Counted from the stretch's first letter, positions 32,200 through 44,119 are shown. The stretch is 64,000 nt of DNA from Blastobasis lacticolella (GCA_905147135.1 LR990056.1:17804001-17868000), one strand, 5' to 3'. Notes: generated by a model from the letters alone, not told the origin. Numbers and translations: made by a program.

Positions 32200-32960
32200 A
32201 GCCAAAAGGTTAAAAATTCGAAGCTCGCTACACTCGCTCAGTTTTTTTAATGAGATTATCAATCACTCCAACTTTTTAGAAAAGAAATGTCAAAAGTTTC
32301 GAGCTCGCATCGCTCGCTCTATCGTTGCCTTCAGTTTTGTCATACTATTTACCAATATTTCAAAACCTAATATTCTCAAATATTCATTTTAACAATCACC
32401 CCAGCTTTTAAGAACCATATTAAACGTTTCGTGCGCGTTCCGATTGCTAATTCAATAATTTTAAGTTCTTTTATTGTCTTTTATTACGATCAGCAGCACT
32501 CATAATCACAGCACCTAAGCCAAAAATTTTTTATGAACCGAAATTTCAAAAATATCGAGCTCGCTTCGCAGGCTCCAAAGAGATTGGAATGCTGGCGACC
32601 TTCATGGTTATAGCAAGAAGGTCGCTAGCATTCCAATCTCTTTGGCTGGCTCATTCATAGGTTTCAGTTACTTTTCTTACCTTTCACTGAGCTCGTCACG
32701 GTCGCTTATTTTTTAATTTTGTTAGTAGTTAAGTAAGTTTTGAAAAGATCACCCACTGCCGTAAAAACAAAAAAAAAAATTAAAATTTCGACCCAAAATG
32801 TCAAAAATTTCGAGATCGTTTCGCTCGCTCATTCATAGGTTTCAGATACTTTTCTTATCAAGCTCGTTGCGGTTACTCATTCATTGATTTCCTTAAATTA
32901 CTATTGTGAGGATCACCCATTGCTGTTAAGACCAAAAATATCTAAAATAGAGAGCTCATT
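32200..32960. repeat. Degenerate tandem array (TTTCGAGCTCGCTTCGCTCG), left half
   Basis: Units of roughly 80-140 bp with the core TTTCGAGCTCGCWTCGCTCG, then CTCATTCATAGGTTTCAG or similar, and an AAAATGTCAAAAA stretch. The array resumes at 38218 on the other side of the Jockey element. Within it, 32575-32602 and 32618-32645 form a near-perfect 28-nt inverted repeat. Confidence 0.65.
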
Positions 32961-33241
32961 AATTTAATTTTTTTTTTTTTTTTTTTTTTTGCCCAACGCA
33001 AAGGAAATGGGCACCCTCCGGTAATGCGATTGGGAGGGAGGAGGTGAACTCTCATGAGTATCCCAGCCGGCCGGCCGGACTGGTTATGCACGACTCGCCA
33101 AAAGAACCTAGGCGCATACGTACTAAACACCCCCTGGAAGCACCTGTAGCCATAAGGGCCTTTCAGGTTTCATCGGATGCTACACCCCGTAGGGACGGGG
33201 TGCGCTCAACGTCACTCCTTACGGAGCATACGCTGGAGAAT

Positions 33242-36152
33242 TTATAGCGAAACCCCAGAAGGGGGTCCCGCTGCTGTGGATTGGGATTGGGGGCCTACGG
33301 GGGCCGCTGAAACGGCATGGGGGGGCTCTGTTGAGTCGTCCTGAGCCTCCAGGAGGAGGTTCAGGGCGCTCGACAGTTCGTCGGGGGGATCCGCGAGGAC
33401 GTGTCTCGGTCTCCGTACCACGTGGCCGGAGACCGGGCGGGGAGCGTAGGCTGCTGCCTCTCGCACGAGCGGGTTGGGGTGCTCCTCCGCGGCCTTGAAA
33501 AAGGTCTCGGAGAGCGTTCTAAGAAACTGCTGCAGGGTAGGCAGGTCCATGTCACGGTGTAGGTCCGCATTGCGGACGTACCATGGAGCCGCCGTTGCCC
33601 TACGGCAGAAGATGTTCTGCACAATTTGCAGTTTCTTAGTGACGTGGGAGCTCGCGTGAGCGAAGACGGGGGAGGCGTATGTCAACACCGGTCGAATGCA
33701 CACCTTGTAGAGGGTTCGCTTGTTCCTGAGGGACATTTTACTGAATCGACCCAACATACTGTTGAGGCGACCCAGGTAGAAACGGGCGGTGCGGCACACT
33801 CTTTCGACATGGGGCCGGAAAGTGAGCCTTTTGTCAAGCGTGACGCCTAGATATTTTACAGCGCGCTGCCAGGGAACTAGTTTCCCTTGCATGCGGAGGG
33901 GAGGGGGGTCGCTGTCACCCCGTCTGCGCTTAACATCGAAGCAAACCGCGGAGCTCTTCTCCGGATTCACTTCGATGCGCCACAGTTTGAACCAAGCTTC
34001 GAGCTTGTTCACCGCCTTTTGGAGCTTTGCCATGGGTGGCCTTCGCCCTTTGGCGTAGATTGCCGTGTCGTCGGCGAAAAGGGACAGTTGCACCCCGTTG
34101 TCGGGGACGGGAATATCGTTCGTGTACGATATATAGAGTAGGGGAGAGAGTACAGAGCCTTGCGGGACGCCGGCCTTCAGTTGACGTGGGGAAGACAAAG
34201 TACCTTCGTGTCTGAACCGAAAGGTACGGTGTTTTAAATAGGACGCTACTAATCGGACGAGTCGATCGGAGAGACCAAGCTTGTATAGCTTGTAAACAAG
34301 GCCTTCGTGCCAGACTTTATCGAAGGCCTTGGCGACGTCGTAGAAGACTGCGACCGTCTTTTCTCTCTTTGGGTAGAATCCATTGAGGATGTATTCTACT
34401 ATACGATGGACTTGTCTGGGGCAATTGTGTTTGGGACGAAAGCCGAATTGATGGGGAATAAGAACATCGTCTTTGAAGAGATGTTCTTTCATTCGAGAGA
34501 GCACTACTCTCTCGAATAACTTCCCTAGTGCCTTGAGGAGGCTTATCGGGCGGTGGGATGACGCTACATTTAACGGCTTTCCCGGTTTTGGAATGCCTAT
34601 GACTGTGGCTTCTTTCCACGCGGTCGGAAAGTGGCAATGGTCAAAGCAAGCATTAAAAATGATCGCTAACAAAGTAAGCACCTGCTCGGGGAGGTACTTA
34701 AGCGCTTGGTTGGAAATTCCATCCGCGCTGACCCTTGATGAAGGAGTGGATCTCGTCGGGGGACACAGTGACAGGGTCCGTGGTGGGAGGGAGCGAGGTC
34801 TTTTGACGGACTTCGTCTTCCACCGCACGCACGTGACCGGGGTCGCACTCCATGGTGCTAGGGGAGCATTGTGAAGCAATGCTATCTGCAAAGCATTCGG
34901 CTTTCTCGGTGTCCGCAAACGCAATTGTGCCGTCTGGGCGAACAAGAGGAGGGATGGAGATTCTGGCGTCTGTACGAAGGGCTTTCGCCACTTTGTAGTA
35001 CGCTTGATGGGACGGGGAAATCGTCTGCATGAGGTCCCCCCATTGGGAGTTCCTCATTTCGTCGAGACGTGCTCGCACTGCCCGCTGAAGTCGGTTCGCA
35101 GTGCGTCTGTACTCTGGGGTCGGATAGAGTGCGGCCCTCCGGAGGGCTGCGTTTTTGGCTTTGATCAGGTTTCGAACTTCGAGTGGGAGTCCCTGCCGAT
35201 TAACGACAGGGGCCACCACTTCGTTGTCCTTCAACGCTGACCGAATGTGGGACGTTAACGAGGCTACCGCAGCGTCGATTTTATCCGGACTATCGAAGTA
35301 GTCGGATGAAAAAGCGAGCGGCGAGTCGGGCGCGTCCATGACGGCCGCCATGGACTCTTTGAATCCTTCCCACTTCGTGAAAGTTCGCGGCAGTGGGGGA
35401 GAGATAGGGGTGGGGGAGCCTAGTACTAGGGAGACTGGACGGTGGTCGGAGCCTAAGTCGTCGAGGGTGTCGATCGACCGGAGGGTGAGCGACACGCCCT
35501 TCACTAGCGCAAAGTCCAGTACATCGGGACGGTGATCCACTCTGTCTGGGTAGTGGGTAGGGGAGAGGGGGCAATACACGTCTAGGTCGAGAGACCGAAC
35601 GATGTCCATTAAGTGGACACCGCTCGTGTTGGTGGAGGAACACGTCCAGTCGGTATGTTTGGAGTTGAAATCTCCGAACATAATAACAGAGTCGCCTCGA
35701 GAGAGAAGCGCTTCGAAGTCGCTTTTGAGTGGCAGGGAGCCGGCGGGGATGTAGACAGAGGCTATGATCAGGGACGGATGTCCTGTCATGCCTAGCTGCA
35801 CTACAGAGGCCTCCATACTCGAGAGAGTTGGAGTTGGAAGAGGGGAGCAATGAAGCGATCCCTTGTAGTAAATGGCAGTTCCTCCACCACGCGATGACGC
35901 GGTGGGGGACCTGTCATCCCTGACAAGGGAGAAGCCGGGGATCGAAATACCCTTCTGGATCGAAGGCTTGAGCCAAGTCTCCTGAAGGAGAAGTAGGTCG
36001 AGCTCCCTGCTCCTAACGAACGTCCTAAGTTCGGAGATGTTTGTGCGTAGACTGCGCACATTAAAAGAAACAAGCGAAACCCCACCCGGCCTCATGCGAC
36101 CGGTGCCGACACTGGCGGGAGTGGGGGGTGTGGCGTGAAGCGCCTGGGGCAT
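33242..36152 (-). pseudogene. Jockey ORF2: APE endonuclease and reverse transcriptase (frameshifted)
   Basis: Starts at ATG 36152-36150, overlapping the ORF1 stop as TAATG. The N-terminal 230 residues are an APE-like endonuclease: SFNVRSLRTN, LLLQETW, FGDFNSKHTDW, and GSDHRPVS with the catalytic Asp-His pair. The reverse transcriptase follows: HRPISLLKALGKLFERVV, PHQFGFRPKHN, VFYDVAKAFDKVWHEGL (motif A), KAGVPQGSVLSPLLY (motif B) and LSLFADDTAIYA (motif C). The frame changes near 34735, between endonuclease and RT, where DEIHSFIKG should run into ADGISNQALK; no homopolymer is there, so this looks like a genuine small indel. The C-terminus contains a VLTYASPVFAHA block typical of Jockey. Confidence 0.8.
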
Positions 36153-37729
36153 TACTTTAGGGCCTGGACGAGGGAGTAATGCTCGACAAGTGCGTCTAAA
36201 CGCTCGAGCTGGGTGGAGGCGTTACGCAGTTTGCGTGCCAGGACGGGGATCTCGTCAATGTTGACGGACGCAAGAATGGAGGATATGTAATGCATATCCT
36301 CCGCCAAAGAAGAGGGCGGGGCTGGTGGCTGATGGCCTTGGGGGGGGAGGTGGTGGGGGGAGCCTTCGGCCCCGGGGCCTTGGGCGGGCCCCAAGCTGCG
36401 GCTGGAGCCGCGCTCGGGGGGGGCCCTTTGGCCTTGAGGGGGGGATAGTGGGCCACTGTCGCTGAAGGCGGCGGCGGCCTTGCACCTTTGCCCTTAGCGG
36501 GCTTCGGCGCAGAGGGATTTGCACCTTTGCCCTTAGTGGGCTTTGGCGCGGAAGTGCGGGGACGAGGGGCGCGCGGGCAACCCCTGTAGTTTGCAGTGTG
36601 GCCAGATTGGCCACAATTGCAACAGAAGGGAGGGGTGGTGGAGTCGCGCGTACGCGCGCACTCCTTGGCAGTGTGGCCTTCGCCACACTTGACACAGCGC
36701 GGCGGGGCCGAGCAGTTGGCCGACGCGTGGCCATAAAATTGGCAGCGGTGGCACTGCCCTGGGGAACCGCGTTTATGCGGGGCCTCGACTTTGATTCCGG
36801 AGAGCCCACAGACCGTGAAGCCTCCCCGGAATATAGTCCTGGCACCGGTGGTGTTGGAAAGCACCACCAGCGCCATGGGAAATTGTTTGCCGGACCGGCT
36901 GTACATCTTGTGTACAGCCTCGGCGGGGAAATCTTTGGACTTGAGGTCCATGAGAATGGCCTCATTGGAAAGCTCGTGCGGCACTCCACGGAGTACCTTA
37001 CGCTCCTCGGGGAGGGCGTAGGTGTGGTAACCTATTTTGTTGTGGGCTAGGAGCCTAGTAAGGCTCCTGAAGTCGTCGATCGACTCGACGTCAATCTTAA
37101 CGGCTATACCCGTGTTTGAGGCACGGGTATAGCGGACGCGCTGTTCCGCGCAGAGACGGGAGACTAGCTCCCACTTGGACTTTTCCCTAAGGAAAACAGG
37201 GGGCGGGGGCTTGGCTTTAGACGGGGCAGGGGGGGGCAAAACGCGCTACTGGCTTAGGGCCAGACGGCGCGGTCTCGCGAGCGGCAGCAGTCACGCTCGA
37301 GTCGGGGGACGCGGGGCTAGAGAGAACCGCGACCGCGACCGGGGCGGGCGCGGCGGCCTCGGACGAGGCCTCGGACACTGAGCGGGCGGCCCGCTTTCGG
37401 TGCCGCTTAGATTTAGCGACGAGCTCGAATCCGTCGAGCTCGGCCGCAGAGGGTGGGACGGGGGTGACGGAAAGAGTTCCCGTCACGGTGGTCGAGGACG
37501 AAGAGTCGTCCCCGGACAGAGAAGCCGCCCTCTTGCGGGAGGGCGGCGCTGAGACCTGGGACACGGAGTCCTCAAACTCCATGTCCTCAGAGGGCTCGCG
37601 GGGGGCCTGAGGGGCACTCCCCACTGACGCCAGGTAACTACGTACGACGTAGTTGTCCTGGCCTAGATTTGCTCGGAGGAGCAATTTCACCGCCTGAGCG
37701 GCGAAATCCTCCACCGAGACCGTCGCCAT
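36152..37729 (-). pseudogene. Jockey ORF1: gag-like protein with three CCHC knuckles (frameshifted)
   Basis: ATG at 37729 opens MATVSVEDFAAQ. A disordered, serine- and proline-rich segment follows, then a PRE_C2HC-type region (YHTYALPEERKVLRGVPHEL), and three knuckles: CHRCQFYGHASANC, CVKCGEGHTAKEC and CCNCGQSGHTANYRGC. A proline-rich stretch precedes the C-terminal IDEIPVLARKLRNAST block, and the stop is at 36154-36152. The frame changes twice, at an 8-base G-run (37229-37236) and another (36340-36347), so the protein appears in three pieces. Jockey ORF1 proteins bind RNA and help target the particle. Homopolymer errors could explain both breaks. Confidence 0.75.
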
Positions 37730-38217
37730 TGGGAGGCGAGAAGAGCGACGAGAGATGTCGACGAGGGACCGAGAGACGCGGGGCGTCCTCCCTGCGCGAG
37801 GCAGGGGGGAGAGGGGAGAGGGGGTCGGTGGAGCGGCTATTCCTAATGGATATGCCGCTATCCGTCACCCTTGGGCAGGCCCAAGTGCAATGGGATCGGG
37901 ACGTCCGGTTTCGCTAAGACCTGAGGGGCCTTAACAGCGCACCGGGGCAACGCTAGTTGGCTTAGTTGTCACCGTTAAGTATCCACCAACTCAACGCGGC
38001 AGAAACGCAGCTTTGTGTTACCAACGAATCGGTAACAAGAAACTACGTCTCTGAATGAACGTAACTATAATTCGTTACGCTCAGCGGGACGCGGGCTCGC
38101 AACGCGAAGTGAACGCGCGCGAAAACTTGCGAAATACGTAAGCAAAACGGAAGCGAGCTGGCAACGAGCGACGCGGGGGTGCGCTACGAAGCCAAAACGG
38201 ATACTGATTAATTTAAT

Positions 38218-38600
38218 GATCACCTCAAGCATTTATAACCCAAAATATCACAAATTACAAGCTCATTCCGCACGTTTATTCAATCAATTCACTCCAACTT
38301 TTAAGACCTCAAACGTGAAAAATGTTGAACTCGCTCCGGTCGCTCATTCATTGATCACCGCAGCTTATAAAACCCAAAATGTCAAAAATTTCGAGCTCGC
38401 TTCGCTCGCTCACACATTCGTTGATCCAAACCCAGTTTTTAAAACCTAAAATGTTTCAGAGCTCGCTCCGCTCGCTCATTCATTTATTCATCCCACTAAA
38501 CAGGGCATTTTTTTACTCAGGGTGCTCGCTCATTGAGTACAGAATACCTATAATTAGAAGATACCTGTAATATTGACTTTTGCCTCCCCTCAACCAAATC
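38218..38600. repeat. Degenerate tandem array, right half
   Basis: Continues the left array: AAAATGTCAAAAATTTCGAG then CTCGCTTCGCTCGCTCACAC, and CAGAGCTCGCTCCGCTCGCT. It ends near GGATCCGCGCCTGAG at 38602, a motif mirrored by TGGATCC at 32113, so both could be the ends of one older repeat. Confidence 0.6.
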
Positions 38601-38619
38601 CTGGATCCGCGCCTGAGAA

Positions 38620-39920
38620 CACGTGACGGCGTCATTGATTGGTCGCCAGTTAGCTCGTAGACGTTCAGAAACTGCGAATCTGTTTTCCTAGAAGCCGAGA
38701 CAGGGTTAAACTTGCTATTCATGGGACGTGAGGCGTCTGCGCTTCAATTTCATGGTCTATGACGGTGCTATGTGGCTGTATTGTCCTTTGGAGAGATTCA
38801 GGCTATTGTTTTGATTATTTTGTTGCAGCGTCATGCGAGACCGATAACAAAAGTTAAACTACGCTCGCCGTTGCGTTATGTGGATGGGTGACAGTTTCGT
38901 ACTTTGAGATTGAGATTTTACATTACCTTAAATTTCTAGTAGGGGGGCTCGTTCAATCTGCAGCTGACTGTAAGTTAAACTTATAACACCCATTGACATC
39001 GGGGGCTAAAAAGTGCTCCTTTCTGCTCTTAAATCGCCACTACACCCTTCTCAATCATTTTCGCCTAAACCAATATACTTTATTACACATTAAGCGAGCC
39101 TCTATCTTAATATATTTGCCAAATAAGGGGTTATAAGCCTCATGAAATATAAGGGTGTGGGCTATTAGAAATGGCTGCGATATAAGGTCGATATGGGGAT
39201 GCCAATGTCAGTAATATCCCGGGGGAGCGAGATTAGTTCGGACTCACACATTCTTACGATAAATACTTATTCCGGAGATGTACGACTTATAGTGCAGGAG
39301 ATAGAGACCTATGTTGTCGCGGGTTTTAGGATGAAAGCGTTGTCAGGAAGTTTGTTTCCCGAAAGATCTATTTATTTATTTATTTCAGACAAATGAGGCC
39401 CATATTTATAAATATAAACAAAGAAATGATTATAAATTATAAACTAATACAACCAATAAATCTTTAAACTTAATATCTACGCTTCATATCACTTTAGAAC
39501 ACAACTTCTTTCAGAGTCGTTTCGGCGGTACTGGAAATCCTAGGTCGCCCACGGAATCGTTGGAACACCACACCCTTCGGCCAACAGTCTTCCCTCACGA
39601 AAAACTCCAAATCTGCAGTGAGAATAAACGCCATGAACGAGTTAAGCTAAGTTTATGGAAGTCACCCATCCAGTTATCAGAATAGGAGTGCGTTGCTTAA
39701 CTTTCGTTATCTTCCATATCAGAACGCTTCCACAGAGCCACACTGGGCTCGTTTCTCCGAATTTTTTTTGTGAAAAATAACTTTGTAAATTAATTTTTGT
39801 TTTCTTTCAAGTTATAAATATTTTATCTAGCTAATATGTATAAAAGGCATAAACGTTGTTTTTTGTGAGTAATTGCAGGGAGGGAGTAACAAATCGATTT
39901 AATATAGTTTCCAGTCAAAC
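38620..39920. other. Intergenic stretch, nothing recognised
   Basis: Short frames without domains; no window-internal repeat noticed. Confidence 0.35.
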
Positions 39921-39924
39921 GCGG

Positions 39925-40145
39925 CACGTGGCCGTGTGGTAACCGGTAGAGTAGAATAGCACCAACCCCTTACACTCATGGGTGTCGTACAAGGCGACTA
40001 ATGTTTTCGAGGCAAAATATCTAGTCTCCATAAACTGGAAAATGGGCAGCAGCGTTTTTCATTGTTATGTTTGCAACACTGCGATCTCCAACCCGCCTGC
40101 CAAGCGTGGAGATTATGGCAATAACCTCCCCTTTTGCGATATACA
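39925..40145 (+). mobile_element. SINE/RTE-like short element, second copy
   Basis: Matches 18095-18340: GTGGCCGTGTGGTAACCGGT, GTACAAGGCGACTAATGTTT, TGGAAAATGGGCAGCAGCGT and GGAGATTATGGCAATAACCT. It stops before the (GAT)n tail and runs into a minisatellite. Confidence 0.65.
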
Positions 40146-40200
40146 CAAATATATAAATACATAAAATACATAAATACATAAATACATAAATACATAAAAT
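40145..40200. repeat. (AATACATA)n minisatellite
   Basis: Several units of AAATACATA replace the missing 3' tail of the preceding element. Confidence 0.7.
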
Positions 40201-40209
40201 AAATTCACA

Positions 40210-41340
40210 TGTATGTGTCATAACATTCCAGACCCGTTCCAGCGAGAACCACATTGAATTTTGGGATAAACTAAACTTTAATGAAATTTTGCAAACACAA
40301 GCTATATTTGCAAAATTTCATAAAAATGCGTTAAGTAGTTTTTATGTGAAGGAGTGACAGACATCCTTACTCAAGTGCGAAAATCTTGGGTGTTATGGGT
40401 TAATATTGCGTAGCATGATGAGCTTTATTGATGACTATTTTTATTATTAGTATATCTATCACGCGTCGTACACGCACCTACCTATATCGCTTTTTCACAT
40501 TAGAACAGAACCAAATTACGTAAGCCTTTGGGATGATGCGCACAAAAACGCCTATTTATACGGGGCTCTTTTATCAAAGCATCACACATCTACTACACGA
40601 TCAATAAAAAATGTCGCTCCAAAGAGACAAGAATCTCTTACAAAGGTCCTGATCTAAATAGTTGCACTAAATCGGGCGGCAGCTACAAGACTACGTTTCC
40701 AGGAACACTGGCCGCGTGCCAAGCGGAATAGTGTTCTAGCATGTGAAGATAAGGTGCAGGTTACGTTGGAGGGGCGCCAACGAGTGACCCGACCGACAGA
40801 TTTAATTAGCGAAGACAGGCTGTAGTGGAGAGCGGCCTGTCTCGGCGCCCTAGAGCAGCAGTAAGGCAGTGGTTAATGTACACTTAAAGGTTTTTTATTC
40901 AATTATAGAGAATTTATATTTTATCTCAGTGACAACTAGAGACTTTTATTTGACAAAGAGCCGCAGTAATGGAGCAATCAATCATTTAGACATCGATTCC
41001 TACTGCAGTACTTGTAATAATAAAAATTAGGTGCGCACATGTGTCGATATATTCGAGCGAATGCGGGGGACGGTACGGTATCACAATATACGGTATTTGC
41101 GTTCAAAATTAATGTAAATGAGTTACATATTCATATACAATGTAATCAAAATAATTTGTTTTTAAATGCAATTTTCAAGGTCATGAAAATAAAACTTAAT
41201 TTTTGGCTCCCTAGCGCTTTTATTTTTTAGTAAAATAAATAACTACGTTAAAGATACGGCGGGAATTCGCATTCAGGGACCGGGAGTGTTGCCAGTACAC
41301 GCCGTCAGCTGGTGTGCTGTCAGCTAAAGGGTTAGAGAAT
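40210..41340. other. Intergenic stretch, little recognised
   Basis: 40270-40375 has a weak match to 29255-29350 (TGAAGGAGTGACAGACATCC against TGAAGGAGTAACCAACATCC). Nothing else. Confidence 0.35.
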
Positions 41341-41344
41341 CTGT

Positions 41345-41512
41345 ATGAAAAGCCGGCACCTCCAAAAGACGCGCCCCAAGCCCTCTTACAATTATACTTA
41401 CAACTTGGCTGGAGAACTCTGCACTTTATGTGACCGGATCATCAAAACAAAATTCGGTTTTACGCGTCACATCAAAGTTTTCCATAACCTGGACCAGGAT
41501 CTAAACATTTAG
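41345..41512 (+). CDS. Small open frame with one C2H2 zinc finger
   Basis: A 55-codon frame from ATG 41345 to TAG 41510-41512. It contains a clean C-x2-C-x12-H-x4-H finger (CTLCDRIIKTKFGFTRHIKVFH, split here as CTLC at residues 29-32 and HIKVFH at 45-50) preceded by basic residues (KSRHLQKTRPK). Such single fingers occur near the C-termini of some non-LTR reverse transcriptases, so it may be a fragment of a mobile element, or the end of an exon. No promoter, splice site or partner domain could be assigned. It lies about 280 bp left of the errantivirus LTR. Confidence 0.35.
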   Translation: MKSRHLQKTRPKPSYNYTYNLAGELCTLCDRIIKTKFGFTRHIKVFHNLDQDLNI

Positions 41513-41793
41513 CTGTATAGTTTCCAATCTACAAGGATTCGCTGTCGTCGGATACGGTGACGCAGGATACGCTATCATGGCTGAACCACTACCACTACAC
41601 CTGAGGATGTATAAAGGATACTTTTCATTAACCTCTACTCACAAATTCGCAAGATATAGGTATAATAGAAAACGAGGGCCGAGCCGCAGGCGGAAACCTA
41701 GTACAATTATTTACTTTAGGTATGCGAAGGATTTATTGCGTCACATTTATCGCTCTCCATCAGATAGGCTGTCAGTTCGTCTGTTCGTCGTTC

Positions 41794-42051
41794 TGTTATG
41801 CGGGATTATCCGGGAGTCTTTTTAAAAAGAAAAGATATTTGAACACTGTGAAATTTATTTAAAAAAAGTAGTTTACATGGAATTATTTAATTCAATTATA
41901 TATTGAATTAATTAAAAGGGGCAAGTGCTCTTTGTGAAGATCTGCGATAGACTGACGCTTTCGCGGAGTCGTCGAAGCTCCATGCATAATCTGCTGACAA
42001 TGCATAGGAATGCAGGGTCTGCACTACTCTTAACATTTCTAGGATATAACA
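41794..42051 (-). repeat. 3' LTR of the errantivirus
   Basis: 258 bp; differs from 54530-54787 only at position 7 (G here, C there). Perfect 6-bp terminal inverted repeat TGTTAT/ATAACA. Confidence 0.9.
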
Positions 42052-42098
42052 GCTCCCCCTTTTTAAGAGGAAACTTACTGAAGGTGAGTTTCCGTAGA

Positions 42099-43852
42099 TT
42101 AGCCGATGCGTAGTCGAGGTTGATCTGTTGTATCAGAATTCATTTCAATTTCATTAATATTAGTAGATCTTTTAGATCTGGAAAATATCGTTGAGTGCTT
42201 GCCCTTTTTATATACGTATACAAATATTACAATAAAAATTATAACTATGGATAAAACGCTTAAAATAGGGAAACTAATATGATTGACAATGCTAGGGGCT
42301 TCAATAGGTTCTAGATTTCTGGATATTTGATCGGTAGTTACTTTAAAATCTTTTAAGTTATCTAAATTTACACTTTTAATTTTGGAAATTTTAATGTTTA
42401 CACTAATTTTGTTAAAACTGTCAAAATTACAACAAGTGTCATTTATTATATTAAAATCTGATGATACAATTGGTATGTTTAGTTTTGGATATACTTTAGT
42501 GACTAATTTAATATTTTTATGGAAAGCTACACATTTAGACGGAATATGGAGGACACCTGTGCCTGATATTACAATTTCTGATACATTATGATTACATTCG
42601 ATAGACAGTTTTGTGGGTTTTGACTGAACAAAAACCCATTTGTTGTTCATTAACCTATGCCAGATGTCTACTTCACCAACAATAAACTTATAGGGACAAA
42701 TTTCAGGAAGCGAGGTCAAAGCTTTTGTAATAATTTCGGTTTCACAGGAGGGATTACTGAGTACAGTGTAAACGTCGGTTGTTTCACAAAGGTAAGTCTT
42801 AGTAGGTATAATTTTACAAACATTAAGATCTTTAAGATAAGTATATGACAATTTATCATTAGAAAGAGCTAAGAATTCTTCAGAAGGGACAATCATGACG
42901 AAGGAGTTTAATTTACCATTATTGTGTGGAGTTGGCAAAGGTATGTTCTTATAAATATTAAACTCTTGTAAACTAACCAAAGGTAACTTAACTATAAACA
43001 TAAGTTTATTATTTATATAATAGCAGGTCAAGTCTGCCGTATTCATCAATACATGGATATTGTTAATATCTAAATTGACAGGAAAATCCTTATACTTAGG
43101 TACTATTTTTAAATTATTAACAATGTCATTATACATCTGTCCTGGGGTGAGTATAGAAGGATGCAATATATTACCTTTAATCAATAAAATTGAATTTAAT
43201 AAATCTTCAACTTTAAAGGATATGGTGAGTAGATTAGAGTGTAAAATATTAATAACGTTATTAAACTTAACTGTAAAACTAACAACATCTATGGTTTTCG
43301 ATACATTCTTAATAGAAAAAGATAATTGATCAATGGCATTATACAGTTTTGCTTCGTTGGTATACAGTTCATGTATAGATTTATTTACATTGTATATAGC
43401 GGATTGTGACACCATAATTGTCTTCTTGATAGAGTCCGCTAGAATTACGTCGTTATTGTGAAGTAATTGAATCGCATTTTCGTAGTTATTGGCATCATCT
43501 TCGTCTAAAGTGCCAAAGATGTGCTTTAAGACAGTGCCTATTCCGCCAAACCACGCGGATCTTTTAGAAATACTGTTAGAAATTATATGAGAAATAGATT
43601 TAAAATTTCTTTTGGCATCGTTAAAAAGAACTTCTAATGGTTGTAATAAATTTTGACAAAGACTGTTATCTATTTCACTATCCTCACGACATTGATATCG
43701 GATGGTGTCAAACATTCCGTGAATATTTTCTAAATGATTTTCTATTGGGAATACATCAACTGGAATAACGATATGAAATTCATCATTTACAATTCTCAGA
43801 GTACCGACAGGGTCGAAGAGTATACCAGGACTCTTCGTGATGTGTTCGATAT
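42099..43852 (-). CDS. env: Errantivirus env (F-like fusion protein), main part
   Basis: The open frame is 596 codons from 43889, but its first 12 codons lie in the nested element's LTR; true env sequence starts at 43852. Seen: a basic SKR cleavage-type site at residues 108-110 followed at once by a glycine-containing hydrophobic start (SAWFGGIG) and an FGTLDEDDA motif, then a long helical region. Near the C-terminus is a membrane anchor at about residues 537-559 with a basic cytoplasmic tail ending RLRIG. These features match the F-type fusion proteins shared by errantiviruses and baculoviruses, which mediate membrane fusion. The N-terminal 42 codons are on the far side of the insertion (48697-48572). 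In this copy the gene is broken by that insertion and by nothing else seen. Confidence 0.8.
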
Positions 43853-43997
43853 TGAAGAATCCAGGAAGTCCTACTTTAGTTATACACAATAATGAGAGAC
43901 AGATCCATTTGCTAGCAGCGTTTATTCAGACTGAGAGCTTGCTGTCAAGATACTGCCATAGACAATATATATAGACCAATAGACAACCTACATTACA
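43853..43997 (-). repeat. 3' LTR of the nested Gypsy element
   Basis: 145 bp, TG...CA ends, identical to 48427-48571. Confidence 0.9.
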
Positions 43998-44119
43998 CCT
44001 CCGCACTTAATTACACGTTGGTAATACACCTTAGCATATAGATTATAACTAGTAGTAAGATAATAAGAAATAAGTCAAGTAAAGTAACAACAATAGGTTA
44101 AGTCCATACATAGGTACCA
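43998..44119. other. 3' untranslated part of the nested element
   Basis: About 120 bp between the gag-pol stop and the 3' LTR; a weak purine stretch (GTGCGGAGG on minus) abuts the LTR as a possible polypurine tract. Confidence 0.5.

Larger units (their letters stand above)
32969..38206 (-). mobile_element. Full-length Jockey-clade non-LTR retrotransposon
   Basis: An 11-bp target duplication, ATTAATTTAAT, flanks the element at 32958-32968 and 38207-38217. A 22-base T-run on the left is the poly-A tail of the minus-strand element. Two coding regions follow a GC-rich 5' leader of about 477 bp: ORF1 (gag-like with three CCHC knuckles) and ORF2 (APE endonuclease plus RT). The boundaries and duplication show a complete insertion, not a 5'-truncated one. 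The genes are interrupted at three places. Confidence 0.85.

Noticed and set aside
34473..37917. Many long open frames on the opposite strand and other frames of Jockey ORF1/ORF2
   Set aside because: High GC content produces shadow frames; only the frames with endonuclease, RT and zinc-knuckle motifs are supported.
43853..43889. Env start codon at 43889
   Set aside because: This ATG-proximal stretch belongs to the nested element's LTR; the real env N-terminus is at 48697-48572.
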